NCBI GenBank assembly: GCA_022447365.1
Contig: JAKVBL010000007.1
Coordinates: 186,001 to 250,000 of the forward strand
Reading direction: 5' to 3'
Origin: Oleiphilaceae bacterium
GTDB taxonomy: Bacteria > Pseudomonadota > Gammaproteobacteria > Pseudomonadales > Oleiphilaceae
Length of the DNA: 64,000 bases
The notes under the pieces: model-generated
What the model was told of the DNA's origin: nothing
What the model saw: only the letters and a program-made list of their open reading frames with translations
The model's database searches: none
Shown here: piece after piece, positions 27,896-35,625 of the stretch
Layout of the letters: every line of letters starts with the position of its first letter
Numbering within the stretch: position 1 is the first letter of the stretch
Translations under genes and position numbers: made by a program

Positions 27896-28396
27896 TTAGC
27901 CTAGGCGACGAATGCGTTCTGATGGACTTACAACGTCCGTCAAACGAATACCGAACTTATCGTTCACCATAACCACTTCGCCATGGGCAATTAGCGTACC
28001 GTTAACCAGTACATCTAATGGCTCGCCTGCCAATCGATCCAATTCAACAACAGAGCCCTGATTCAGCTGTAATAAATTACGAATAGGAATTGACGTATTC
28101 CCAACTTCCATCGAGATGGTCACCGGAATATCTAAAATCACGTCCAGATCGGGAGTTTCAGAACCAGTACCCAGACCTGCACTAGCTTGATGAGCTGTGC
28201 CAGAGAAACTTTCCAAGGGCGCTGCCTGAATATCATTCTCTTCGCCACCTAAGGCTTCAGCCTCGGCCATCGCCGCGGCCCATTCATCCTCAGCGTCACC
28301 ACCAGCATCGCCAGACTCTTCCATCGCAGCTTCCCATTCAGATGCTAACTTCTCGTCTTCACTTTGACCGTCGTTTTGGGTTTCGTTATCACTCAT
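27896..28396 (-). CDS. fliN: Flagellar switch protein FliN
   Basis: C-ring protein, 166 residues. The last 85 residues are the SpoA domain (LDIPVTISMEVGNTSIPIRNLLQLNQGSVVELDRLAGEPLDVLVNG). The acidic N-terminus carries two copies of an EWxAAM motif (residues about 19-25 and 37-43), where FliN proteins of this type usually have one. The ATG overlaps the fliM stop by 8 bases. In E. coli FliH binds FliN to dock the export ATPase; the N-terminal motif may have a related role, which is an inference. Confidence 0.95.
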   Translation of the reverse strand: MSDNETQNDGQSEDEKLASEWEAAMEESGDAGGDAEDEWAAAMAEAEALGGEENDIQAAPLESFSGTAHQASAGLGTGSETPDLDVILDIPVTISMEVGNTSIPIRNLLQLNQGSVVELDRLAGEPLDVLVNGTLIAHGEVVMVNDKFGIRLTDVVSPSERIRRLG

Positions 28397-29387
28397 CTTC
28401 GTCTACCAAGCTGGTTGAAGCGGTTGTTGGCCGCTCTATTTTGTCCTTAATCATTAATGCCAGTGATCCATTTTTCTGGCCTAACTGAGCATAAAACATA
28501 GGTATTTTGTTTGCCGATACCATGGCATATTCAGGTAAATCTACGGAAATAATGTCGCCTTCTTTTAAATTCGACACTTCACGTAAACTAATTTGGTTTT
28601 CTAGTAGGGTTGCGTTAATCGGCACGTTTGCGCTGAGTAAATCTTCACGCATCGTGTTCACCCAACGTTCATCAATTTCATCAACGTCGCTTTGCACACC
28701 GGCATCAAGCAGCTCGCGCATAGGCTCAATCATCGAGTAAGGCAGCGCCAAATGCAGGTCACCGCCACCGCCATCTAATTCAATATGGAATGTACTGATT
28801 ACAACCACCTCACTTGGGCTGACTATATTCGCCATTGAGGGGTTCACTTCAGAATTCACATACTCAAAATCAACTTTAAAAATCGCATTCCAAGCCTCTT
28901 TCATATCGATAAAGACTTGTTCCAATACCATTTGGACAACACGATTTTCTGTTGGAGTAAACTCGCGCCCTTCGATTTTAGCGTGTCGCCCGTCTCCCCC
29001 AAAGAAGTTGTCAACGAGCTTGAAGACTAACTTCGCATCAAGAATAAATAGCCCTGAGCCACGCAAGGGGCGCATTTTGACGATATTTAAACTTGTTGGA
29101 ACGTAGAGCGTATGAATATATTCGCCAAACTTCATAATCTGAACGCCACCTGTGGAAACGTCAGCATTACGTCGCAATAAGTTAAACAAGCTAATTCTGG
29201 TATATCGTGCAAAACGCTCATTGATCATTTCAAGCGTTGGCATTCGCCCACGAACAATACGGTCTTGGCTAGCTAGATCATAGGAACGGACGCCGTCTTC
29301 AGAATGATCCTCTTCGGTGTCTATATCTCCATCATCTACGCCATGAAGTAGCGCATCGATTTCGTCTTGTGAGAGTAAGTCTTGCAC
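28389..29387 (-). CDS. fliM: Flagellar switch protein FliM
   Basis: C-ring protein that receives CheY-P, 332 residues. The N-terminal CheY-docking peptide LLSQDEIDALLHG is at residues about 3-15. The CheC-like middle domain (GGVQIMKFGEYIHTLYVP onward) and the C-terminal SpoA domain follow. It starts 19 bases after fliL and overlaps fliN by 8 bases. Confidence 0.96.
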   Translation of the reverse strand: MQDLLSQDEIDALLHGVDDGDIDTEEDHSEDGVRSYDLASQDRIVRGRMPTLEMINERFARYTRISLFNLLRRNADVSTGGVQIMKFGEYIHTLYVPTSLNIVKMRPLRGSGLFILDAKLVFKLVDNFFGGDGRHAKIEGREFTPTENRVVQMVLEQVFIDMKEAWNAIFKVDFEYVNSEVNPSMANIVSPSEVVVISTFHIELDGGGGDLHLALPYSMIEPMRELLDAGVQSDVDEIDERWVNTMREDLLSANVPINATLLENQISLREVSNLKEGDIISVDLPEYAMVSANKIPMFYAQLGQKNGSLALMIKDKIERPTTASTSLVDEDE

Positions 29388-29406
29388 GAAAGCTAATAAC
29401 CTTTTC

Positions 29407-29910
29407 TTACTGCATTACGAAGTTTGTAAAATACACAGCCTCAATAAGAGGCTCACCTTCGGCTTCAAGAACAGCATTGATTGAAGTAAGCGTTTCAGCA
29501 ATCAGCGCTTCCTTTCCTTCAATTGTTTGAGCCATTTTGAAATCCGCTCCGCCATATAAGGCGTTTAGCTTCGAACGTATCGACGGCATGTGATAATCGA
29601 CTGCATCTAAAGCAGCTTGATCACGCCCCATAACGTTTAAGCTTACCTGCATATAACGTTGGCGACCGTCTACCATCAACGTCGCAAGTACAGGTGGTTT
29701 TAAATCCATATAAATAGCAGGCTGAATCTCTGGCGTCGTATCGTCACTCGCTTCAGATTCTCCGCCTGCCATCAAGAAATACGTCACACCGCCAGCTATT
29801 GCCAACAAAAGTACAACTAAGCCAATGATAACAAACAGTTTTTTCTTTGATCCCGTTGCTTCCTGCTCAGCACCCTGCTCTTCATTTTCTGGCTTTTCTT
29901 TATCTGCCAC
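29407..29910 (-). CDS. fliL: Flagellar basal body-associated protein FliL
   Basis: Inner-membrane protein of 167 residues that sits around the stator. It has an acidic/Lys cytoplasmic N-terminus, one membrane helix at about 24-46 (KKLFVIIGLVVLLLAIAGGVTYFL), and the periplasmic FliL domain (YMQVSLNVMGRD near 86, and IEAVYFTNFVMQ at the end). It is first in the fliLMNOPQR-flhB operon and has a strong sigma-54 promoter 51 bases upstream. Confidence 0.94.
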   Translation of the reverse strand: MADKEKPENEEQGAEQEATGSKKKLFVIIGLVVLLLAIAGGVTYFLMAGGESEASDDTTPEIQPAIYMDLKPPVLATLMVDGRQRYMQVSLNVMGRDQAALDAVDYHMPSIRSKLNALYGGADFKMAQTIEGKEALIAETLTSINAVLEAEGEPLIEAVYFTNFVMQ

Positions 29911-29960
29911 GTCAAAATCTCGTCAATTATGTATTGATTAATTAGGCGTTGTAGTTATTC

Positions 29961-29977
29961 AGCAATCTATATGCCAA
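29961..29977 (-). promoter_or_regulatory. Sigma-54 promoter of fliL
   Basis: On the - strand the site reads TTGGCATATAGATTGCT. TGGCA and TTGCT are nearly the full consensus halves and GG-GC spacing is exactly 10. It is about 51 bases before the fliL ATG. This is the best of the sigma-54 matches in the window. Confidence 0.75.
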
Positions 29978-29995
29978 TCACTACAACAGAATTGT

Positions 29996-30023
29996 CGTAA
30001 GTGAGTTATGCGCCTCACTTACG
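29996..30023. other. 10-bp inverted repeat between fliK and fliL
   Basis: CGTAAGTGAG (29996-30005) and CTCACTTACG (30014-30023) with an 8-base spacer, just upstream of the fliL sigma-54 promoter. It has no T-tract on either side. It could end the fliK transcript or bind an activator such as FleQ or FleR. Confidence 0.5.
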
Positions 30024-30132
30024 GAACCGAGCAGATTCTAGCTGATTCGCTTTCTATTTATTGCTTTGTTAAGCAAGAGTAATGCGAAAAGAAGGAGCGC
30101 ACGAACGCGTGCCCCTATGTTGACTTAATGTA

Positions 30133-32016
30133 TTAGGCGTAAGCGTCGACCAAACTATCGCTCAAACTGACGTTTTGATTTGGATTATCCGAGACAACAC
30201 TTTGATGATTTTGCGGTGTACTCGTACCAGCACTATACGCCACAGATTGATCTTCTTGACCACCTTGCTCAGGCGACGACTCTTGGCCAGAGCTTTGACC
30301 TAACGATTGCTCGCCTGCGTCAGCAAGTTCCTCAGAGCTGCCATTCAGCATTTCTTTTAGCTTGTGAATATTAGCCTCAAGTAATTCGCGCACACCTTGG
30401 TTCTGAGCATTGATGTTTATAGAACTTTGCTCAGCGCCGATCTGAATTTTTATATCAATCGGTCCCATATCAGCAGGATTCAAATGCAATTCGGCCTGTT
30501 GAATATTACGAGCACTCATCCAGATCAACTTTTGATTTAACTGATTTGACCAGTCGGGGTCATCAACAGCTAATGGCAATGAACTAACATAAGCTTTACC
30601 CGCTTGTGACTCCGGCACTCTGCTATCTGAAACGAGGCGTTGATTCGTCAAACCCTCAAATTTGCTCAGACCTAAGTCAGGCGCATCGTCAACATTCTGG
30701 ATACCACCAGAACTTAGCTCGAACTGCAGCTTCGCTCTAAAATCACTTTCGGAAACAAGCGTACTACTTTCAGGTTGCAGCAAAGTACTCGTGATGTTTG
30801 CCGCGTTAGCATTATACGGAGAGTTGCTGGTCAGACCTGCAGAGGTATTTGCGTTTTGCGAAGCAGCTGCTTGAACTTGTGCTTGAGCTAAACCTTCAAC
30901 CCGCATAATGGATGCAGCGTTCAACAATGCTGGCCCTGCAGCGCTTACCTGCGCCATCATAGTATTACCAACCTTCATTGCACCTACGACATGAGATGCA
31001 CCATCAGCAGCATTCGGACTTGTATCGGTGCGTATAACCGAAGTCCTATTATTCAACACTGTCTCACTAACGGCCGAATTTACTTGCCCGTCCTTAGCAG
31101 ATACTTCAAAACCATTCCCAAGGGACTGAGGAGACTGGGCAATCGGATTTAGCGCGGAAGAATCCACTGGCTTACCGTTAATCGAGACAGTAAGCTCTCC
31201 GCTAACAATAGGATGTGCAAAATTCATTTGGCCATTCTGCGAACTAGATACAGCAGCAGAAGCCGCCACGCCATCTTTACCCAAACTTAAGCCCTCATTT
31301 GAAATGATCGCAGAACGTTGAAATGAATTCCCTAAGTTAGTTTGCGAATCGCTACTAGCCGCGCCATCAACACCAACTAATGGTGCAGAAGATCCCGCGA
31401 TCGCGCTTTGGCCATGGGGCCTCAAAGCCTGGCCATTCGAATTGTTAACACTTGCTTGCTGAGAACTCGTTGATTGCCCAAACTCAGACCTGAGATCTGA
31501 CGCTGTGTTTGCTAACGAGGATGCACTGCCATTCCTACCCACCTGATTAACAGCGCTAAATACTGCGCCTTTGACAGTTTGGAGCTCTGTATCTGGTGTA
31601 ATAGTTACATTCTGGCCCAACTGAAAGTTCAATACTGATGAATTAATCCCACTATCACCTTGCCCTGATACGAATGCGGCCGTGGAATCGAATTCATCTG
31701 TACTGGCTGAATTAGTTAATCCATTCCATTCGGGCTGATCGGCTTGCGGCAATTCTCCGTCTTTTGGCGGTAACGGATTGCCACTTTCATCGTGAGCTTG
31801 AGGACTTGCCGAATGCGATATTGAATTAGACAAGGCTGTTTGATCGCCGGAATGTGCGCCTAAGGGTTCTGATTTTTCTACCTTAGTTTGAGCTTTATTA
31901 AAAACCTTACCGAAGGCCTCAGACGAGCCATTCTGGGCTTTAACCGACGCTGCTCCCGTCTCAATTAACTCTGAGTTCGGTGCACCGGACACTGGAAGTA
32001 ATGACAATTGCTGCAT
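30133..32016 (-). CDS. fliK: Flagellar hook-length control protein FliK
   Basis: Secreted molecular ruler that sets hook length and triggers the FlhB switch. The 627-residue protein is long and rich in Ser, Asn, Gln and Ala, as usual for the N-terminal ruler. The conserved C-terminal domain shows AELHLNPADMGPIDIKIQIGAEQSSININAQNQGVRELLE at about residues 510-550. It lies 91 bases downstream of a STAS gene and 222 bases upstream of fliL. Confidence 0.9.
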   Translation of the reverse strand: MQQLSLLPVSGAPNSELIETGAASVKAQNGSSEAFGKVFNKAQTKVEKSEPLGAHSGDQTALSNSISHSASPQAHDESGNPLPPKDGELPQADQPEWNGLTNSASTDEFDSTAAFVSGQGDSGINSSVLNFQLGQNVTITPDTELQTVKGAVFSAVNQVGRNGSASSLANTASDLRSEFGQSTSSQQASVNNSNGQALRPHGQSAIAGSSAPLVGVDGAASSDSQTNLGNSFQRSAIISNEGLSLGKDGVAASAAVSSSQNGQMNFAHPIVSGELTVSINGKPVDSSALNPIAQSPQSLGNGFEVSAKDGQVNSAVSETVLNNRTSVIRTDTSPNAADGASHVVGAMKVGNTMMAQVSAAGPALLNAASIMRVEGLAQAQVQAAASQNANTSAGLTSNSPYNANAANITSTLLQPESSTLVSESDFRAKLQFELSSGGIQNVDDAPDLGLSKFEGLTNQRLVSDSRVPESQAGKAYVSSLPLAVDDPDWSNQLNQKLIWMSARNIQQAELHLNPADMGPIDIKIQIGAEQSSININAQNQGVRELLEANIHKLKEMLNGSSEELADAGEQSLGQSSGQESSPEQGGQEDQSVAYSAGTSTPQNHQSVVSDNPNQNVSLSDSLVDAYA

Positions 32017-32076
32017 AATTTTTAACGAACAACGTTATTTAATAATTAATTATGCAATCAACGATACAAAGATCAT

Positions 32077-32096
32077 GCCGACAAGTGTTTATCGGC
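32077..32096 (-). promoter_or_regulatory. Possible FliA -10 box (GCCGATAA) overlapping a small hairpin, upstream of fliK
   Basis: The - strand carries a perfect GCCGATAA at 32089-32096, about 73 bases before the fliK ATG. There is no good TAAA box 15 bases upstream. The same bases form a 5-bp stem (GCCGA/TCGGC, 32077-32096), so it could instead be the weak end of the STAS transcript. Confidence 0.3.
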
Positions 32097-32107
32097 GCAT
32101 AGATATA

Positions 32108-32413
32108 TTAAGTGATAGAAAACAGCTGCTCAAAATTGGAAATTTTAAGGATTTTTTTTACATCATCATTGCAATGATTTATTGCGATTTTCGCATCCGC
32201 ACCACCAGCATGATCACGAAGTAGCAACAACATTCCTAAGGCCGAACTATCTAAATAAGAGGTTTCGCTGAGATCAATTTCGTAAGATGAAATTTGTGTT
32301 TCAGCGCTCTCATATGCCTCTCTAAAAGCTGCGTGATGACTGAAATCAAATCTGCCATCTATTGCGATTTTTAAGGTTTGGTCACTACCTTGGTAGCTCA
32401 CATTCACCGACAT
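32108..32413 (-). CDS. STAS-domain protein (anti-sigma factor antagonist-like), end of second che operon
   Basis: A 101-residue single STAS domain. It has LKIAIDGRFDFSHHAAFREAYES and the core phosphorylation-site region SYLDSSALGMLLLLRDHAGG, where the serine pair after the Asp (near residue 57) matches the serine phosphorylated in SpoIIAA-type proteins. It lies 91 bases downstream of cheB2 and upstream of fliK. I infer a signalling partner of a serine kinase or phosphatase, or of the second Che system; no anti-sigma kinase is in the window. It differs from the other STAS gene (38204) by keeping the canonical serine. Confidence 0.85.
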   Translation of the reverse strand: MSVNVSYQGSDQTLKIAIDGRFDFSHHAAFREAYESAETQISSYEIDLSETSYLDSSALGMLLLLRDHAGGADAKIAINHCNDDVKKILKISNFEQLFSIT

Positions 32414-32504
32414 ACTGCCCTCGTTTTTTCAGTGTTGGTATTATCGCACATAGCGTAGTAAAGATTGCGAAACTCGCGTAATTAATTTGAGAACTAATGA
32501 GCAA

Positions 32505-33554
32505 TTATGTAATTTTGCATGCATTAAGTAATGCCGGCCCAATCCGCTGTATGGGCAGCACTTCTACTGCAGCATTCAGTTTAACTGCTGCGCCGGGCAT
32601 TCCCCACACCACGCTACTTGCCTCATCTTGTGCAATTGTATGCCCTTTTGCTTGTCGCATTCTTAACATGCCGGTGGCTCCATCAGCCCCCATTCCCGTC
32701 AACATTGCGCCAACACAGTACTTACCAAGTTCGGCCGTTGCTGAATCAAATAAGACTTCAACCGATGGAATATGTCCGTTTACTTTTTCACCATCTAAGA
32801 GCGCTGTAACAAGCTTTTTATCGCGTTTAGCTAAGCGCAGATGACGGTCACTCGGTGCTAAATAAGCACACCCCGCTTTAAGCGGCATACCTGCTTTCGC
32901 CTCACAAACTTCAATGGGCATCGTATCGCTTAATAGACTAGCAAAGGTGCCACTAAAGGCCGCTGGGATATGTTGCGCCATAAGAATCGGAGGGCAGTTT
33001 TTAGGCATGTACCGAAGAACTTCTTTCAAGGCTTCAGTGCCGCCCGTCGAGCTTCCGATACAAATCACCTTGCCTACTTTATATCGATCTTCTTTAGTTG
33101 AAGTCTCGGTGGGAGTGCTTGCTTTAGTCGTGACACTTTCACGCGCGAGCATATTAGCTCTAGCCGCATTGCGAACCTTATCTTGAATGACACCTGCGTA
33201 TTGGACGAGATCTCCCCAGCCTCCACCTTTGGGCTTACAAACGTAGTCAACTGCTCCAATTTCTAGCGCATCGAGCGTAACGGGGGCTCCTTTTGCCGTT
33301 AAGGTAGATATCATTACAACTGGCATAGGACGTAAGCGCATCAAATTCTTGAGAAACGAAATCCCATCCATCTTCGGCATTTCAACATCAAGCGTGATTA
33401 CATCGGGGTTTAGTGCTTTAATCTTCTCTCGCGCGTCAAATGGATCGCTCGCGACCCCGACTACCTGCAAGTCGGGAGCTTGACTGATAATCTCGGTCAG
33501 TACTTGGCGTATGAGCTCCGAGTCATCAACGATTAATACTTTATATGGATTCAC
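32505..33554 (-). CDS. cheB: Chemotaxis receptor methylesterase CheB (system 2)
   Basis: The 349-residue protein has a receiver (YKVLIVDDSELIRQVL; phosphoacceptor in VITLDVEMPKMDG, Asp near 57) joined by a short linker to the esterase domain with IGSSTGGTEAL, LMAQHIPAAFSGTFASLL and LTGMGADGATGML, the catalytic Ser, His and Asp. The linker is shorter than in CheB1. The start codon is GTG with AGAGG about 8 bases upstream. It follows cheD by 25 bases. Confidence 0.93.
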   Translation of the reverse strand: MNPYKVLIVDDSELIRQVLTEIISQAPDLQVVGVASDPFDAREKIKALNPDVITLDVEMPKMDGISFLKNLMRLRPMPVVMISTLTAKGAPVTLDALEIGAVDYVCKPKGGGWGDLVQYAGVIQDKVRNAARANMLARESVTTKASTPTETSTKEDRYKVGKVICIGSSTGGTEALKEVLRYMPKNCPPILMAQHIPAAFSGTFASLLSDTMPIEVCEAKAGMPLKAGCAYLAPSDRHLRLAKRDKKLVTALLDGEKVNGHIPSVEVLFDSATAELGKYCVGAMLTGMGADGATGMLRMRQAKGHTIAQDEASSVVWGMPGAAVKLNAAVEVLPIQRIGPALLNACKIT

Positions 33555-33579
33555 TGCCAGCCTCTCAAATCGACTTCAG

Positions 33580-34221
33580 TTAAAATAATTCGACATCGCC
33601 TGTATCTGCAGGTTTGTTTAAATTACTACGATAATCGCGTTCACGTTGTGCAATCGTGTCGTTCGCCACACTAATTAAACGCTTCATTTTTACGGCGCCA
33701 GTATCAGGGAAATACAAGACTTTTCTTGGGTGGGCGCCCCCAACATCCATTGCTGAAATACTTAAGCCTTCGCGTGCGAGATACGATCGAACGAAGTCAA
33801 CATTGCGCGTTCCTATCTCTGTCATATTGCTCAACACATTACCGCCACCGAACACCTTTACTTCGAGGTTCTTGCGGGTTCCGCCCATTTTCAAAATTTC
33901 GTTGATGAGATACTCCATTGCCCAATTTCCATAGCGGGACGCCAAAGCAAGATCTCCTCCCCAATTATCAGTAGAGTGCTCGCCTTCTTGCGGCAACATA
34001 AAATGGTTCATGCCTCCAACGCCTAATTGCCGGTCACAAATACAGGCAGCAATACAAGAACCTAAGACGGTCGCGATGATTTCACCGCAACGACTTACAT
34101 AAAATTCGCCAGGTAAAATTTTCGCTGCTGGCATATTCATTCGGCGATCCCAGTACCGATTAATATGCTCAAAACCTGGTTCTGCAGGAGGCAATGTGCC
34201 TGGTAGTTGATGCGCTTCCAT
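33580..34221 (-). CDS. cheD: Chemoreceptor glutamine deamidase CheD
   Basis: Deamidates glutamines on chemoreceptors. The 213-residue protein has the catalytic Cys in IIATVLGSCIAACICD (near residue 54) and the catalytic His in GGMNHFMLP (near 74), plus VKVFGGGNV further on. It starts 2 bases after the cheR stop, so it is coupled. CheD occurs only in the second che operon of this window. Confidence 0.94.
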   Translation of the reverse strand: MEAHQLPGTLPPAEPGFEHINRYWDRRMNMPAAKILPGEFYVSRCGEIIATVLGSCIAACICDRQLGVGGMNHFMLPQEGEHSTDNWGGDLALASRYGNWAMEYLINEILKMGGTRKNLEVKVFGGGNVLSNMTEIGTRNVDFVRSYLAREGLSISAMDVGGAHPRKVLYFPDTGAVKMKRLISVANDTIAQRERDYRSNLNKPADTGDVELF

Positions 34222-34223
34222 CG

Positions 34224-35063
34224 CTATGATTTCAATCTGTAAATAGTCTTTCCTAGGGATTCAAACCGGACACCAGCGCCATGCATATTTTCAGAATGCC
34301 CTATAAACAAATAACCACCGGGGTTTAAAGCATCTGCGTAGCGATTCAATAAACGCTCCTGCGTCTCCTCATTAAAATAAATCATGACGTTGCGACAGAA
34401 GATGAAATCAAAGCGTCCTTTCATCGGCCACGATTCCAATAAATTTAGGCGTTTAAAACGAATCAACGACTGCAGCGATGATTTCACTTTCACGATATCT
34501 TTATGATTTCTATCAAACAAAAACCATTTCTTTTTTCGGTTCTTACTTAGATCTTCAATCCGCTCAATGTCATAGATTCCCTGCGAAGCTTTTTGCAACA
34601 CATTTGAATCAAGATCTGTCGCTAAGACTTTCACATCCCAATTTTTGATAGGTAAATATTCGTTCAAGGTTAACGAGATCGAATAAGGCTCCTCTCCCGA
34701 GGAACAGCCGGCCGACCACGCTCTTATGTTGCCTTTTCCACTTGCGTGAAGCTGAGGTAAAACCGTGTTCACCAAAAACTCGAAGTGATGTTCTTCTCTA
34801 AAAAATGAAGTGAGATTGGTTGTGATCGCGTTGATAAATAAACTGATTTCTGGATGCTTTAGATTGCGAATAATTTCGCAATACTCTCCAAACTCGCTTA
34901 GGTTGAGTTCTCGCATCCGACGAGCGAGACGACCATAAACCATGTCTTGTTTATGGTCACCCAGAACGATACCTGTATAAGAATAAGCAAGTTTACTGAT
35001 CTCAGAAAAATCCTTCTCTGACATGAAGAATTCGCGATCGATCTTTTTCGCGTTGGCTCCCAC
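34224..35063 (-). CDS. cheR: Chemoreceptor methyltransferase CheR
   Basis: Adds methyl groups to chemoreceptor glutamates using SAM. The 279-residue protein has the helical N-terminal domain and the SAM-binding domain with AWSAGCSSGEEPYSI near 120 and FDFIFCRNVMIYF near 220. The start is GTG at 35063; an ATG 13 codons later is possible. It is the only cheR here, so it may serve both systems. It lies 19 bases after cheW2. Confidence 0.94.
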   Translation of the reverse strand: MGANAKKIDREFFMSEKDFSEISKLAYSYTGIVLGDHKQDMVYGRLARRMRELNLSEFGEYCEIIRNLKHPEISLFINAITTNLTSFFREEHHFEFLVNTVLPQLHASGKGNIRAWSAGCSSGEEPYSISLTLNEYLPIKNWDVKVLATDLDSNVLQKASQGIYDIERIEDLSKNRKKKWFLFDRNHKDIVKVKSSLQSLIRFKRLNLLESWPMKGRFDFIFCRNVMIYFNEETQERLLNRYADALNPGGYLFIGHSENMHGAGVRFESLGKTIYRLKS

Positions 35064-35082
35064 GTGCTCTCGTCCCTTTGAA

Positions 35083-35604
35083 TCAGTGAATACTTAGCAA
35101 TGCCTTTTCATCTTGAATGAGGCCTTCGTTTAGATCTAACAAAATGACCATATGTTCTTCTGTACTGCCCAAACCTTTGACGTACTGACCTTGGGCTTTG
35201 TCACTTAACTCGGGTGCGGGCTGAATATCTTTGTCAGAGAAGTTATGAACATCTGACACGGCGTCGACGACCACTCCCATCACTTTATTTGAGTTAGAAC
35301 ATTCGACATTCAAAATAATGACGACAGTCGCATCGTCGTACGTTAAATCGGTCAAGCCAAAGCTCATACGCAGGTCAATCACAGGAACAACAGTCCCGCG
35401 CAAGTTCATAACGCCCAAAACATGGCCTGGTGACTTGGGAATGCGCGTAACAGCCTCCCAGCCACGAATTTCTTGAACAGATAATATATTGACGCCAAAT
35501 TCTTCTTCCTTCATGTAGAAGGTCAAATATTGCTCAGCCAATTCTGCCTGCGCATGAATGCCATCATCATTGTTTGGCGCTTCAATTTCTGTTTGCTTAG
35601 CCAT
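35083..35604 (-). CDS. cheW: Chemotaxis coupling protein CheW (system 2)
   Basis: The 173-residue product has an acidic N-terminal tail (about 25 residues) and one CheW domain: YLTFYMKEEEFGVNILSVQEIRGW, HVLGVMNLRGTVVPVIDLRMSFGL and VMGVVVDAVSDV. It follows cheA2 by 21 bases and precedes cheR by 19. It is distinct in sequence from the CheW of system 1. Confidence 0.93.
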   Translation of the reverse strand: MAKQTEIEAPNNDDGIHAQAELAEQYLTFYMKEEEFGVNILSVQEIRGWEAVTRIPKSPGHVLGVMNLRGTVVPVIDLRMSFGLTDLTYDDATVVIILNVECSNSNKVMGVVVDAVSDVHNFSDKDIQPAPELSDKAQGQYVKGLGSTEEHMVILLDLNEGLIQDEKALLSIH

Positions 35605-35625
35605 TACTACTCTCCTTATCTCGCT

